Below the pieces are notes generated by a model. That model was not told the DNA's origin, did not search any database, and was given only the letters and a program-made list of their open reading frames with translations. A DNA stretch of 64,000 nucleotides from Candidatus Eisenbacteria bacterium (GTDB taxonomy: Bacteria > Eisenbacteria > RBG-16-71-46 > CAIMUX01 > JAHJDP01), in assembly GCA_018831195.1 (NCBI GenBank), contig JAHJDP010000034.1:1-64000 (forward strand). Direction: 5' to 3'. Below, in pieces: positions 51,958 to 61,315 of the stretch. Each line of letters begins with the position of its first letter. Position 1 is the first letter of the stretch. Position numbers and translations under genes: made by a program.

Positions 51958-53955
51958 ATGTCCGATACGATGCCTCGAGGAGAAGAACTGGTCGCGCAAG
52001 GCTATCTCACCCGAAACCAGCTGGAAACGGCCTTGAATCGTTCGAGGGAAGCACCACATCTGAGCCTTGAGGAGATCAGTCTTCAACAAGGGTTCATCAG
52101 TGAGGGAACCTTCAAGGAAATCATTTCCGAACCACCCGGGAATCTGCGACCCCGGCTTGGGACTCTTCTCGTGCAGCAGGAATTGGTGACGGAGGGGCAG
52201 CTGGCCAAGGCCTTGGCGATACAAAGCCGGACCGGTGGGCTTCTTGGGCAGATCTTAATCCGTCTCGGGCACCTCAACGAGGATCAGCTCGTGGAGACGC
52301 TGGCTTCCCAGTTTGCTTTACCCTTTGTCCCCATCGGGCATCTGCGACCGAACCGGTCCCTCCGCCGGGTTCTCAACTCGACCTATGCCCTCCGCAACGG
52401 GGTCGTCCCGATCGGGTTGATCGGCCGGCGGCTGACCGTCGCCCTCTCTGATCCAACCTATCGGAAGCCGGTGGAAGAGCTGGCTTCCCTTACGGGATAT
52501 GATATCGATATTGTTCTCTCGACCCACGCCCAAGTAGAGCAGCTCCGCGCCTATCTTTATGGGGATGATGAACCTGATGTGGCATCGACCGGCACGGAAT
52601 CCCATTCCACGACGATCCCGGTCACCAACAGCCCCGTGGCGAAGAGAGCTCCCAAATCGCAGATGTCGACCGATGCGCTTCTCATGGCTGTTTTTGAGAA
52701 GGGGGTGCAGGAAAACGCGACGACCGTTCATCTCGACCCCAGCCCGCGCGGGCCCCGTCTTTACTTCCGTGTCGAAGGGGAACTTCAAGACTACAGCGCC
52801 GGTGAACTGGGAACACAAATCGCCCTTTCCTACCGGGCGATTGTGCACCGGTTGAAAACATTGGCGAAACTCGATCTCACCGAGAGGCGGCGTCCCCAGG
52901 TCGGACAGATCAAATTGGAACAGGGCAAACGGGATGAAGCCCGAACGGTGGAATTCTATCTCAATGTTATGCCGACGCGTGAGGGTGAGGCGATCACCAT
53001 CCGGATAACGGAATGCAATGAGGTGAGAAAATCTCTTGATGATCTCCAATTCTGCAGTGATGTCCTTCCCCGTCTCTATGATATTGTACAAGCACCTCAC
53101 GGCATCTTCCTTTGCACCGGCCCCTCTTCATCCGGCAAATCGACGACATTATGGGCCGCCGCTGATTTCTTAAACGCCAAGGGGCGCAAGGTAGTCGCGA
53201 TTTCGACACGCCCCGGCCCGGTCATCTCCAATATCCTGCGGGTGCCGATGCCGCAGGAGGGATCGCCCGATTTTCCGATCCTGCTTGAGCATGTCGATAA
53301 GCTGGATCCCGATGTGATACTGATCGATGAAATTCAATCGTCCGATACGGCCGAGTGGGTTGTCGAATGGGCTCGATCGGGACGGAAGGTCTTGGCCTCG
53401 CTGCGGTCAATGGGCTCGCGCGCCGCGATGGGCACCTTCAATCGTTTGGCGGGGGACGAATTGGGGTTGGGTGAACATTTATCGGGTCTGGTCGGCCAGA
53501 GGCTTCTGCGCGCCGTCTGCCCCGATTGCTCAAAGGAATACTCACCGGATCAGAAGATCATCGCACGGCTTGGAGATCTCCTGCCCGCCGAGGCCCAATG
53601 GCGCAGCGGCGAGGGATGCGCGCAGTGCGGCTTTACCGGCATCCGCGGACGAATCCCGGTGGTCGAGATGTGGATCCCCGGACCGACGCGGAATGTAACC
53701 CCGTGGTTTCAAGAATCGCAGGACGAGGCTGGTTCGGGGGGATGGTCCTATACTCTGGGCGGCGCGCCGCGCCCGATTATAGAAGCGATCACCCAAGTGG
53801 TGGATGCGATCGGCGCCGCGGCGAGGGGAAAGATAACATTGGAAGAGGTGGTCCGGTCCTTTGACTTCTGGGAACTCGGTGCGACTTCGACCCTGATGCC
53901 CTCTGGACGAGCGGCGTTGCAATCCGGGGAGCCGGGCGGTAGGGCCGCCGCTTAG
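51958..53955 (+). CDS. Type II secretion / type IV pilus-like assembly ATPase (GspE/PilB family)
   Basis: The protein has 665 residues from the ATG at 51958, which follows an AAGGGGG ribosome-binding site. Two or three MshEN-type N-terminal modules (LGTLLVQQELVTEGQLAKAL, LGQILIRLGHLNEDQLVETL) bind nucleotides or c-di-GMP in relatives. The ATPase core has Walker A GPSSSGKSTT and a Walker B-like VILIDEIQSSDTAEW, differing from the usual GEIRDxETA. A four-Cys zinc site (CPDC...CAQCGFTG) follows. The last 100 residues diverge from PilB. No other pilus or secretion gene is in the window. The altered Asp/His-box region makes activity less certain. Confidence 0.85.
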   Translation: MSDTMPRGEELVAQGYLTRNQLETALNRSREAPHLSLEEISLQQGFISEGTFKEIISEPPGNLRPRLGTLLVQQELVTEGQLAKALAIQSRTGGLLGQILIRLGHLNEDQLVETLASQFALPFVPIGHLRPNRSLRRVLNSTYALRNGVVPIGLIGRRLTVALSDPTYRKPVEELASLTGYDIDIVLSTHAQVEQLRAYLYGDDEPDVASTGTESHSTTIPVTNSPVAKRAPKSQMSTDALLMAVFEKGVQENATTVHLDPSPRGPRLYFRVEGELQDYSAGELGTQIALSYRAIVHRLKTLAKLDLTERRRPQVGQIKLEQGKRDEARTVEFYLNVMPTREGEAITIRITECNEVRKSLDDLQFCSDVLPRLYDIVQAPHGIFLCTGPSSSGKSTTLWAAADFLNAKGRKVVAISTRPGPVISNILRVPMPQEGSPDFPILLEHVDKLDPDVILIDEIQSSDTAEWVVEWARSGRKVLASLRSMGSRAAMGTFNRLAGDELGLGEHLSGLVGQRLLRAVCPDCSKEYSPDQKIIARLGDLLPAEAQWRSGEGCAQCGFTGIRGRIPVVEMWIPGPTRNVTPWFQESQDEAGSGGWSYTLGGAPRPIIEAITQVVDAIGAAARGKITLEEVVRSFDFWELGATSTLMPSGRAALQSGEPGGRAAA

Positions 53956-53998
53956 ATGGGCGCAGGACCGGGCGGTTGGATTGGATCGCCCGGCGTAC

Positions 53999-55567
53999 TC
54001 AATCAGATTCTTCGAACAACTGAGCCTGAAATGTGTAAAATATCGTTTCAGGCTCTTTCCATGCCCTTTCCCGCAACCCTGCCTTTTGTGAAAGATGGGT
54101 CAGCGTCGTGTGAAGATCCCATCCTTGTTCCGTCGCCACCTGCGGCAGGAAGACGGCCCGGTAGGGACCCTGCTCCAGAAGGATGCCGTCGCGTCCGATG
54201 ACGATCTCTTTGATATCCGCGACCGGTTTCATGGGTGTCAGAACCGAGATCTCAATCCGGACGTGCGGCAGTTCATCTTTGGTCAATGGTGAGAAACGCG
54301 GATCGTGAAAGGCGGACTGGATAGCTTGATGGGCGACACCCTCGGCGAGGGGCTCATGCCCGGCGATTGACCCGATGCATCCCCGGAGGCGGTTCCGAAG
54401 TTGGAGAGTGACAAAGACGCCCCGCTCTTCTTCGAGGGGGCCCCCGGTAAACTCATTGGGGAGCGGCTTGCTTTTGCTCCTCCCGAGGGCAAAAGTCTCT
54501 TCGAGCGTTTGGCGCGCCAGATTGAGAAGATACGCCTGTTCTTCCTTTGAAAGTTTTTTCTCTGGATTTTCGTCAGTTGGAATTTCGTCAGTTATATCTT
54601 TCTCAAGCGTATTTCCATCAGGGGCCGCATCAGAACCCGCCTGTTGGAAGAGGATCGCCGCATAGCTCACGGAAGAGCTGAAATCGCCGTTGATATCGCC
54701 GGAACGAGTATAATTCAACAATTGCCCTTCAAAATTCAACGGCGGCGTCTGTGCGTCCGCCAGGCGTTTCACCAGGGTGAGAACAATCCCCACCGGTTCG
54801 TAGCCGCAAACGGTAATGCCGGTGTTGCGATAATACCTTGTCCATCCCGCCGGATCGATTTTCAGCGCCTGCGCCACGGCGCCCATATCAAGCTTCTTTA
54901 GATTTTCGGGGATCTCATCCGAGAAGGGAGTATAGCCGAACCGGTCGCCGAAATGTGTAAAGTCGGTGCTGGCGATGATCAATGTTTCATTGTTGATCCA
55001 GGGGAGCAGAGATCCGGCGATCCCGTCCCAGTCGGCCGGATCGGTTCCCTGCACCACCAGATCGACCAGCTTCCATCGACCCCTCAGCACTGTTTGGAGA
55101 AAGGGGAGTTGAATCTCATCGGCGTGCTCTTCCCGATGCGCCCCTTTGACGGTCTTGAAGCCGGGACGCGTCAACAGCTCTGCGACCATCAGACGGTCAA
55201 TCGGCACCCGGCCGAGGGGGGTTTCATAGGCATCGATGGGAAGGGTGGAGATGCCCCGAACCGAGGCATGGTGGCTTGGGGCGAGAAGGATGACACGCCG
55301 GATTCGATCTGCCACGGGGCCCTGTAGGGATCGGTAGAGATGCGCCGCGCACGGGCCGGACCACTGATAGCCGGCGTGCGGGGTTACGATCGCCGCCGGA
55401 AGGTGTTGCAACTCAACGGGGTCCTTGACACTGTCAAGGAGCTCCTGGATTTCCCGTTGCAAGGCCGGAGGATGAGCGGAATACCACCGCCCGGCGATCG
55501 CCGAGGCGCGAACAACTTGAGATTCATGGGGATAAGGAATTTCAGGGTCCTTGTCTGAGCCGCCCAT
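53999..55567 (-). CDS. Memo-like / AMMECR1 fusion (AmmeMemoRadiSam system proteins B and A)
   Basis: The protein has 522 residues from the ATG at 55567, which has GAGGAG 8 nt upstream; the frame is open to 55663. Residues 15-310 form a Memo domain, a non-haem-iron-dioxygenase-like fold, with TPHAGYQWSG, LAPSHHASVRG, STDFTHFGDR and TVCGYEPVG holding the usual His/His/Cys ligands. After a charged linker, residues 350-522 form an AMMECR1 domain with the hallmark LRGCIGSI. Fusion or adjacency of these two with a radical SAM gene defines the uncharacterised AmmeMemoRadiSam system. The third partner (Cx3Cx2C type) is not next to it here. Confidence 0.92.
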   Translation of the reverse strand: MGGSDKDPEIPYPHESQVVRASAIAGRWYSAHPPALQREIQELLDSVKDPVELQHLPAAIVTPHAGYQWSGPCAAHLYRSLQGPVADRIRRVILLAPSHHASVRGISTLPIDAYETPLGRVPIDRLMVAELLTRPGFKTVKGAHREEHADEIQLPFLQTVLRGRWKLVDLVVQGTDPADWDGIAGSLLPWINNETLIIASTDFTHFGDRFGYTPFSDEIPENLKKLDMGAVAQALKIDPAGWTRYYRNTGITVCGYEPVGIVLTLVKRLADAQTPPLNFEGQLLNYTRSGDINGDFSSSVSYAAILFQQAGSDAAPDGNTLEKDITDEIPTDENPEKKLSKEEQAYLLNLARQTLEETFALGRSKSKPLPNEFTGGPLEEERGVFVTLQLRNRLRGCIGSIAGHEPLAEGVAHQAIQSAFHDPRFSPLTKDELPHVRIEISVLTPMKPVADIKEIVIGRDGILLEQGPYRAVFLPQVATEQGWDLHTTLTHLSQKAGLRERAWKEPETIFYTFQAQLFEESD

Positions 55568-55805
55568 CGTCTGGTCTCCTCTGCCGGACTGTTTTGTCGC
55601 AATGAATTCATTATTAAGGCTCCAGCCCACTGGATCCATAGATAAAGATCGTGTGACCGGCAAATGAAACGAAGTTTTGGGTGGAAAAATAGGAAGATGG
55701 GATACACCCTACTTGACTCTCGCGGTGATTTCTTGGTATCCTTTAATTGCTAGAATAAAGCTGGGTGCTCAAGGCGTTTTGATAATTTGAGTACCGAGCT
55801 CCATT

Positions 55806-55849
55806 GAGGAATGGGACGGCTTATCGGAGCTGTCCCTTTCCTCGTTTTT
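55806..55849 (+). terminator. Rho-independent terminator-like hairpin with T-run
   Basis: GAGGAATGGGAC pairs with GTCCCTTTCCTC (a T-T mismatch within about 12 bp), with CGGCTTATCGGAGCT as the loop, and GTTTTTG follows on the plus strand. It lies 6 bp beyond the CaCA gene stop. The T-run is on the plus strand, so it would stop a plus-strand transcript. On the minus strand it provides only a stem for the CaCA transcript. Confidence 0.6.
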
Positions 55850-55854
55850 GAGAA

Positions 55855-56913
55855 TTAATGAGCTGGTATTTGAAATTCCGGAAAGACGTAACTCAAGATT
55901 GTCACAAGGGCATAGACCGCCAGAAGCACAATTCCGAATCCCCGTTTCATCTGATCGCCGGACGCCATAACCCCCACACGGAAGACGATGAGAACACCGA
56001 GCATCGCGGGAAAGAGCAGCCGGAAGAAATGAGGACCCGCCTGCAATCCGCCGCCGGTGACCGCGGCCGCGGCGCCCGCCACAAAGAGAACATTCAGGAT
56101 ATCGGCTCCGACGATATTCCCGATCGCCAATTCGCCATGACCCTTGCGGGCCGCCGTCACGGCGGTGACCAGCTCAGGCAGGGATGTGCCGAAGGCGACC
56201 AGGGTCGCGGCGATGACACTGTCGGGGACATGAAGGCGCAAGGCCGCCTCGGTTACCCCGGGAATCAGGAGGCGGGCGGAACCGACGACAAGGATGATGG
56301 CGCCGATGAGTTTTAAAACGATGAGAAGGTTGGACTTTTGCGCACCCGCTTCTTCAAACGCCTCAAGATTCACCGCACCAGCCTGCCGGGACCAGCGCAC
56401 CGAGAGCCACATATAGGCGGCCAGAAGGGCGAGAAAGACAAACCCCATGAACTGCGGGAGGTTGCCGCCGGCGACAAAAATACCGCGGGGATTTAACTTG
56501 GAGCTGAATATGGGAATGCAGGCGAGAACGAGCAGGAGCCCCGCGCCGAGTTGAATCCAGCCTTGCCGGTTGACGATGCGGCGATCTAATGTTAAAGGTG
56601 CGATGATCGCCGCGAGACCGAGGATCAAGCCGGTGTCGCAGATGATCGATCCGACGGCATTGCCGAGGGCGAGACCGGGATTTCCTTGAATGGCCGCAAG
56701 GACGGAGACGGCCACTTCGGGCGCGGTGGTGCCGATACTGACGATGGTCGCCCCAATGACGATTTTCGGAATACCCGATCGTTCCGAGAGGGTGACCGCT
56801 TCAACGACCAGCCAGTCGGCGCCTTTGCCGAGCAGTGATAGGGCGACGGCGATCCAGAGTCCCAGAAGGGACCAGTGGAGTTGACCGATAAAGTGATTGA
56901 GGGCTTCTTCCAT
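55855..56913 (-). CDS. CaCA-family cation exchanger (Na+/Ca2+ antiporter-like, YrbG type)
   Basis: The protein has 352 residues and about ten membrane helices. The two inverted alpha repeats are clear: GATIVSIGTTAPEVAVSVLAA near residue 50 and ATLVAFGTSLPELVTAVTAAR near 235, each with the acidic ion-binding Glu after Pro. GNAVGSIICDTGLILG and GNIVGADILNVLFVAG follow each repeat, as in the family. It exports Ca2+ (or Na+) in exchange for Na+ or H+ across the inner membrane. The ATG at 56913 follows AGGGATG; a GTG 3 bp upstream is open. It stands alone. Confidence 0.92.
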   Translation of the reverse strand: MEEALNHFIGQLHWSLLGLWIAVALSLLGKGADWLVVEAVTLSERSGIPKIVIGATIVSIGTTAPEVAVSVLAAIQGNPGLALGNAVGSIICDTGLILGLAAIIAPLTLDRRIVNRQGWIQLGAGLLLVLACIPIFSSKLNPRGIFVAGGNLPQFMGFVFLALLAAYMWLSVRWSRQAGAVNLEAFEEAGAQKSNLLIVLKLIGAIILVVGSARLLIPGVTEAALRLHVPDSVIAATLVAFGTSLPELVTAVTAARKGHGELAIGNIVGADILNVLFVAGAAAAVTGGGLQAGPHFFRLLFPAMLGVLIVFRVGVMASGDQMKRGFGIVLLAVYALVTILSYVFPEFQIPAH

Positions 56914-56959
56914 CACATCCCTGTGTTGTTGGTTCCGCTACCGCCCGCGAGATGATACT

Positions 56960-57961
56960 TCAAGATACAATAAGATAATCGGTTGTTTCTCGATAATTCC
57001 ACTCTGTCAATTGCCGGCGGATCAGATCCCTCGCGCCATGCACACCGACACAAACAAGGAGTTTTTGATGAGCGACCGGCCCCCCTTTGAGGATGGAGAG
57101 GTCCTCGACGCGCGCCCCTTGCACCATCCGTCCGACCCTCAACCGGTCGATGTCGAGGAATCCATGGATCGTAATGCCGGCATCATCCAGCGCCCGGGCC
57201 AGTTTCCGGCCAAAGGGTCCGGCGCCGCAGATCCAGATCTTTTGATCGCCCAGGATCCGGCTGAGGTGATGCGCTTTGCAGCGGCGAAAAGCCTCGGCGG
57301 AGTAGTTATCATGGGTCCGGCTCAATCGGCCCGGAGAATCCCGCCAGGCATAAAGGACCTTTGGAATTTTGGCGAACCCTTTTCCTTGCAGATGAAGACG
57401 GAGCCAGAGGTCATAATCTTCGGGCCAACCCATATCACGGTAGCCGCCGGCTTCTTCGAAGGTCTCGCGGCGCATCGCGACGGTCGGATGGGGAATGGGG
57501 GATTCGATCCAGATGTCGCGGGCGATCTCTTCCGGTGTGATGACCGAGTTGATCCAGTTTTGATAACGGGAGAGGCCGGGGGCCGGTTCGGGGAAGATGG
57601 TGACGCCGGTGGCGATGACATCCCATTCGGGATGATTCAGCAGGGCCTGGATTTGTTCCTGAAAGCGATCCGGGTGGGAGGTGTCATCGGCGTCTTGACG
57701 GAAGAAGGTGCGGCCGCGCGCTTTCGATGCGGCGAAGTTGAGGGAGATGATCAATCCTTGAGGCGGTGTGTTGAAGGGGCGGATGCGGGGATCGCGATGA
57801 GACCAGTCGCGCAGGATCCGTCCGGTCGCGTCTTGGGAACCGTCATTCACAATGACGGCCTCCCACTCTTTAAATGACTGGGCCGCCAGAGAGGCGAGAC
57901 ACATCTCTATTGTCTCCGCCCCGTCTCTGACGGCCATGATCACGCTGATGGTTGGATCCAC
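56960..57961 (-). CDS. Family 2 glycosyltransferase with C-terminal Rossmann-like domain
   Basis: The protein has 333 residues with a GTG start and a weak GGA site. Residues 1-215 form the GT-A fold: SVIMAVRDGAETIEMCL, VIVNDGSQDATG, a DxD-type metal site FFRQDADDTSHPDRF, and acceptor-side residues WPEDYDLWLRL. Residues 240-333 add a nucleotide-binding-like turn (WICGAGPFGRKLARAL) and GFLDID, resembling sugar-modifying oxidoreductase or sensory Rossmann domains. It transfers a nucleotide sugar to an unknown acceptor, probably in glycan or polysaccharide synthesis. No other polysaccharide genes are nearby. Confidence 0.87.
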   Translation of the reverse strand: MDPTISVIMAVRDGAETIEMCLASLAAQSFKEWEAVIVNDGSQDATGRILRDWSHRDPRIRPFNTPPQGLIISLNFAASKARGRTFFRQDADDTSHPDRFQEQIQALLNHPEWDVIATGVTIFPEPAPGLSRYQNWINSVITPEEIARDIWIESPIPHPTVAMRRETFEEAGGYRDMGWPEDYDLWLRLHLQGKGFAKIPKVLYAWRDSPGRLSRTHDNYSAEAFRRCKAHHLSRILGDQKIWICGAGPFGRKLARALDDAGITIHGFLDIDRLRVGRMVQGARVEDLSILKGGPVAHQKLLVCVGVHGARDLIRRQLTEWNYRETTDYLIVS

Positions 57962-58002
57962 ATCGTTTCCAGCCCGCCGCCTTCTAAGGCAGGACGGGTT
58001 TG

Positions 58003-59964
58003 TTAAGGGGTCATCCCCGATTTTAGGTGCATTAAAAAGAAATCGACCATCTTGCGATAGAGAATGAGACGGTTTTCCCGTTTCCCCACGCCGTGCCCTT
58101 CATCAGAGAAGATCAGGGTATCGACCGGGGCGCCGCGATCGGAGAGGGCCTTGGCAATCTGGCGCGCTTCACCCACCGGCACGCGCGGATCGTTCTCTCC
58201 GTGGATCACGAGCAAAGCCCCCTTGATCCGATCAACATGGGTCATCGGAGAGATTTCGTGCAAAAATTCCGGATCGCTGAGGGGCCCGTATTCGGCTTCA
58301 CGGAGATGACGCCGGTAGTCGGCGGTGTTTTTCAAGAAGGTCTCGAAATCGGCGATGCCGACTTCGTCACAACCGGCGGCGAAAAGATCGGGGTAGGTTG
58401 TCAGCGCGGCCAATGTCATATACCCGCCGTAAGAGCCGCCTTTAACACCAAGCATCTCTGGTTTTGTATAACCATTATCGATGAGCCACTGCGCGCCGGC
58501 ACCCATATCCTTAACCGAATCCATCCGTTTTTTGTAGTCATCCATCATGGAGAATTCTCTGCCGTAGCCTGAGGAGCCGCGGACATTCGGCGCGAGGAGG
58601 CCAAAACCGTGCTGCATGAGATAGGTGAAGTGGCGGTTGAAGTGGGGGCGGAATTGTCCTTCGGGGCCGCCGTGCATATCCATGATAAAGGGGATCGGTC
58701 CCCCTTTGTAGTGGGGCGGCAGATATAGAAAAGCCGGAATTTCCAAGCCGTCGAAGCTTTTATAATGTATGAGTTTCGGATCGGTGAAGACCGCCGGGTC
58801 GACACCGGCATAGGTTGAGAAGGTGACGCGCTTCAGCTCTCTCGTGTCCCAATTCCATCTCCAAACATCGGGTGATTGGGTCGGGCTGCTGAAGCCGAAG
58901 GTGATCTCATGCGTGTTGGAAAGGCTCACCGATGAAACGATGCCGTCCAACTCCGGCACGGGCATTTCCTTTCCCTTTTCAATGTCAAAGATCGAGAGGC
59001 GGCCGTATCCTTCTTCGTTATAGACGAGGGCGGTATAGCGGCGGTCGGGGGAGAGCTCACCCTCTTCCAGCTCCCAGGGAGAATCGCCCTTGAAGGGGAA
59101 GGTGATCTTTCGTGTTTCCAAATTCATCATCGCCGGTTTGAGAAGTCCCTGTGCGTTATCACTGGTGAGGATGAAGATCGACTGTTCATCGGCGGAGAAA
59201 ACCCCGCCGACATAATACTTATCCCCCTCATGCTCGGTTAGATTTGTGACTTCTTTCGTCTCCAGATCGATAAGAAGAATATCGGTGTCTTGGCTGGAGC
59301 GATACTCAATCAACGTCAGCCGGCGCCCCGCTTTATCAAGATCACTGGCGATATTATAGCTGGGCGACTCATAAACGACCTGCGGCTCGCCATCAGGAAG
59401 GACCCGGCTATAAATGTAAAAGTCGCGTCCGTTCGCCTCGTTGCTCGGATAATAGATTGAACGACCGTCGCGCGCCCAGATCGGCTGGATGAAGCGGGTT
59501 TCAGGAGCGTCGGTGAGTTGCTTCAGCGCGCCGGTCTTGCCGTCCATCAGAAGGAGCTGGCTCTGTTCATTGCCGCCGACACTGGCGCCGATGATGACCC
59601 ACCGGTCGTTGGGGGAGATGGTGTAGTAGTCGACGCCGTCGGGAAAGACGGTGAGCTGATAAGGCCATCCCCCGGGGAGCATCCGGAAGAGCTGATTGAC
59701 CCCCGGCATGCCGGAGGTGAGATAGATCGTCTTCCCATCCGCCGATATCCTCGGATCACCCGACCACCCGATCTGCATGAAGGTGTCGATATCGGGCAGG
59801 GGCGCGATGAAGGCCTCCTCGATCGGGTCGGTCTCGTCACCTGTGGGAAGTCCCGCAGAGAGCTGGCCTGCGAGGCAGGGGGCCGCGGCGAGACTTCCGG
59901 CGAGGCATAGGATCGCCAGGGTCAAACCGGCGTGAGGGATCCGGTTTTGGTTCGATTTCATCAT
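58003..59964 (-). CDS. Exported S9 family prolyl oligopeptidase
   Basis: The protein has 653 residues. AAGGAG precedes the ATG at 59964, and the signal peptide (about 8-35, LTLAILCLAGSLAAAPCLAG) follows directly; a longer frame to 59994 is open. The N-terminal beta-propeller (40-390) carries repeats such as SPNDRWVIIGA and SPDRRYTALVY. The hydrolase domain has the nucleophile GVKGGSYGGYMT, the Asp HGENDPRVPV and the His DEGHGVG. It is a periplasmic or secreted dipeptidyl or acylaminoacyl peptidase that may work with the C25 protease in protein scavenging. It is co-directional with the glycosyltransferase gene but 40 bp apart, so co-transcription is possible. Confidence 0.92.
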   Translation of the reverse strand: MMKSNQNRIPHAGLTLAILCLAGSLAAAPCLAGQLSAGLPTGDETDPIEEAFIAPLPDIDTFMQIGWSGDPRISADGKTIYLTSGMPGVNQLFRMLPGGWPYQLTVFPDGVDYYTISPNDRWVIIGASVGGNEQSQLLLMDGKTGALKQLTDAPETRFIQPIWARDGRSIYYPSNEANGRDFYIYSRVLPDGEPQVVYESPSYNIASDLDKAGRRLTLIEYRSSQDTDILLIDLETKEVTNLTEHEGDKYYVGGVFSADEQSIFILTSDNAQGLLKPAMMNLETRKITFPFKGDSPWELEEGELSPDRRYTALVYNEEGYGRLSIFDIEKGKEMPVPELDGIVSSVSLSNTHEITFGFSSPTQSPDVWRWNWDTRELKRVTFSTYAGVDPAVFTDPKLIHYKSFDGLEIPAFLYLPPHYKGGPIPFIMDMHGGPEGQFRPHFNRHFTYLMQHGFGLLAPNVRGSSGYGREFSMMDDYKKRMDSVKDMGAGAQWLIDNGYTKPEMLGVKGGSYGGYMTLAALTTYPDLFAAGCDEVGIADFETFLKNTADYRRHLREAEYGPLSDPEFLHEISPMTHVDRIKGALLVIHGENDPRVPVGEARQIAKALSDRGAPVDTLIFSDEGHGVGKRENRLILYRKMVDFFLMHLKSGMTP

Positions 59965-60469
59965 GAGGTCATTTCTCCTTCGTCGATTCGTCATATCCGA
60001 GCGCTGTTCGACTCACCGCCGCCGGCTTCGCCGCTCTTTCTATAGAGCGGATGTCCAGCTGACTCCGATCATCCGGCGTTGTCCTCTGTATACGTCCCTT
60101 TTCGAGGCTCTGTTTCCCAGGGTACGAAAGCCCACCGGCAGGTTCAACCGCTCTTGAGCGCATGGACCTTACAATTCCATGCCGGCCAAATGACGCCCCG
60201 GTCCCGGCGCAACTCCAATCGCAGCAGCGTGGACGGGGTTTCAGGAGGCACCGGGGAGTTGTCCGGCAAGGGGAAGTTACGGGGTTTTCGCGGATGACAG
60301 CGATGAGTCCATCCGATACGCTATTTATACACGGGGAGTTAGTTCAGTGGGCGCCTTGCGGTGACCCGCCGCATATCGTCGAGTGGAGATTCCCCGGCGA
60401 TATCACGTCCCGAAACCAAACAACATGTCGTATTGATCAAGGGTTGTTGGGGTTGTAGTGGGAGTGAAC
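59965..60469. other. Divergent intergenic region
   Basis: About 500 bp between the exported S9 peptidase and the lipoprotein gene. It contains a 7-bp inverted repeat, CCGCTCT with AGAGCGG (60031-60050), which would fold in the peptidase leader RNA, and a GC-rich stretch without a supported frame. Confidence 0.45.
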
Positions 60470-61315
60470 ATGAAATCGATGAAAATTCTATTGCCGCTAT
60501 TGTTCATCATGGTTCTGTGGGTTACGGCTTGTGAGGATACGCAAAAGCCCGGTGATGATGACTGGGTTGAAGAAAAGCCTCCTATAACGCATGGCATTGT
60601 CTCCGATCCGGACTCGTTCACCGTGGAAGCATCCCCGCAGTACACGGTCTCGCGGGATGATCTGGATCTTAACGGCATTCAAATGGCGATGGTCGGACTC
60701 CTTCTACCGCACGGTGAAAATTCCTTTCCCGAGAATCGCGTCTCAAGAGAATTCGTCATCACACCCGGAGATTCGATTTCGGTGACTGTCTCTGATTGCC
60801 CGCCCGGTGTTCCATGGGTGCACTTCATTGATGGGGATGACCTGGTGCTATCGCGGGAAGATTCAACCAATACCGGCCCCGGCACATGCAATCGCATCTT
60901 CGTCTTCACCGCGACGGAGAGGGATAAGGGTTATTTCGCTCTGGTGGAGACTAATCCTGCTACCGGCGGCCAATGTATATCCTCAAGCTCACCGGCGTTG
61001 ATGCTCTCTTATACGGCGGGACCGGTAGACAGTTTGTGGGTGGATCTCCAGCAGATCATTTGGGAATATACGGCGTCACCTCACAGTAATTTGCGCCTTA
61101 ACCTTCAGGGGGTCACCAATGCCAGCCGGTTGAGGATTGAGACCTATGGTGACGGGGCGATCGGCTCTGAACCCATCCCTCTGAATCTCGACGGCAGTTT
61201 TCATGCGGAAATTGGAATCGCTTTCAGCCATTTGCCGCGGGTGCTATTGGAGACGTCCAGCATGCTCTGTGTCTATGGAGCGCCCGGATGTCCCGTTGTC
61301 ATCGAGCTGGAATAG
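60470..61315 (+). CDS. Hypothetical lipoprotein
   Basis: The protein has 281 residues. GGGAGTG precedes the ATG at 60470. The lipoprotein signal ends in LWVTACEDTQK, with the lipobox Cys near residue 21, so it should be anchored to the inner or outer membrane. The rest is acidic and beta-rich, with two Cys pairs (DCPPGV, GTCNRIF, GGQCISS, GAPGCPVVIELE) that may form disulfides. I recognise no domain. It has no operon partner; the end overlaps the decayed ATPase by 17 bp on the opposite strand. Confidence 0.75.
   Translation: MKSMKILLPLLFIMVLWVTACEDTQKPGDDDWVEEKPPITHGIVSDPDSFTVEASPQYTVSRDDLDLNGIQMAMVGLLLPHGENSFPENRVSREFVITPGDSISVTVSDCPPGVPWVHFIDGDDLVLSREDSTNTGPGTCNRIFVFTATERDKGYFALVETNPATGGQCISSSSPALMLSYTAGPVDSLWVDLQQIIWEYTASPHSNLRLNLQGVTNASRLRIETYGDGAIGSEPIPLNLDGSFHAEIGIAFSHLPRVLLETSSMLCVYGAPGCPVVIELE

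Noticed and set aside
1959-53090. Recurrent TTGTACA/TGTACAA hexamers across the window
   Set aside because: The count seems only slightly above chance for this composition, and most lie in genes as ordinary Val-Gln or Cys-Thr codons. No fixed spacing or position was seen.
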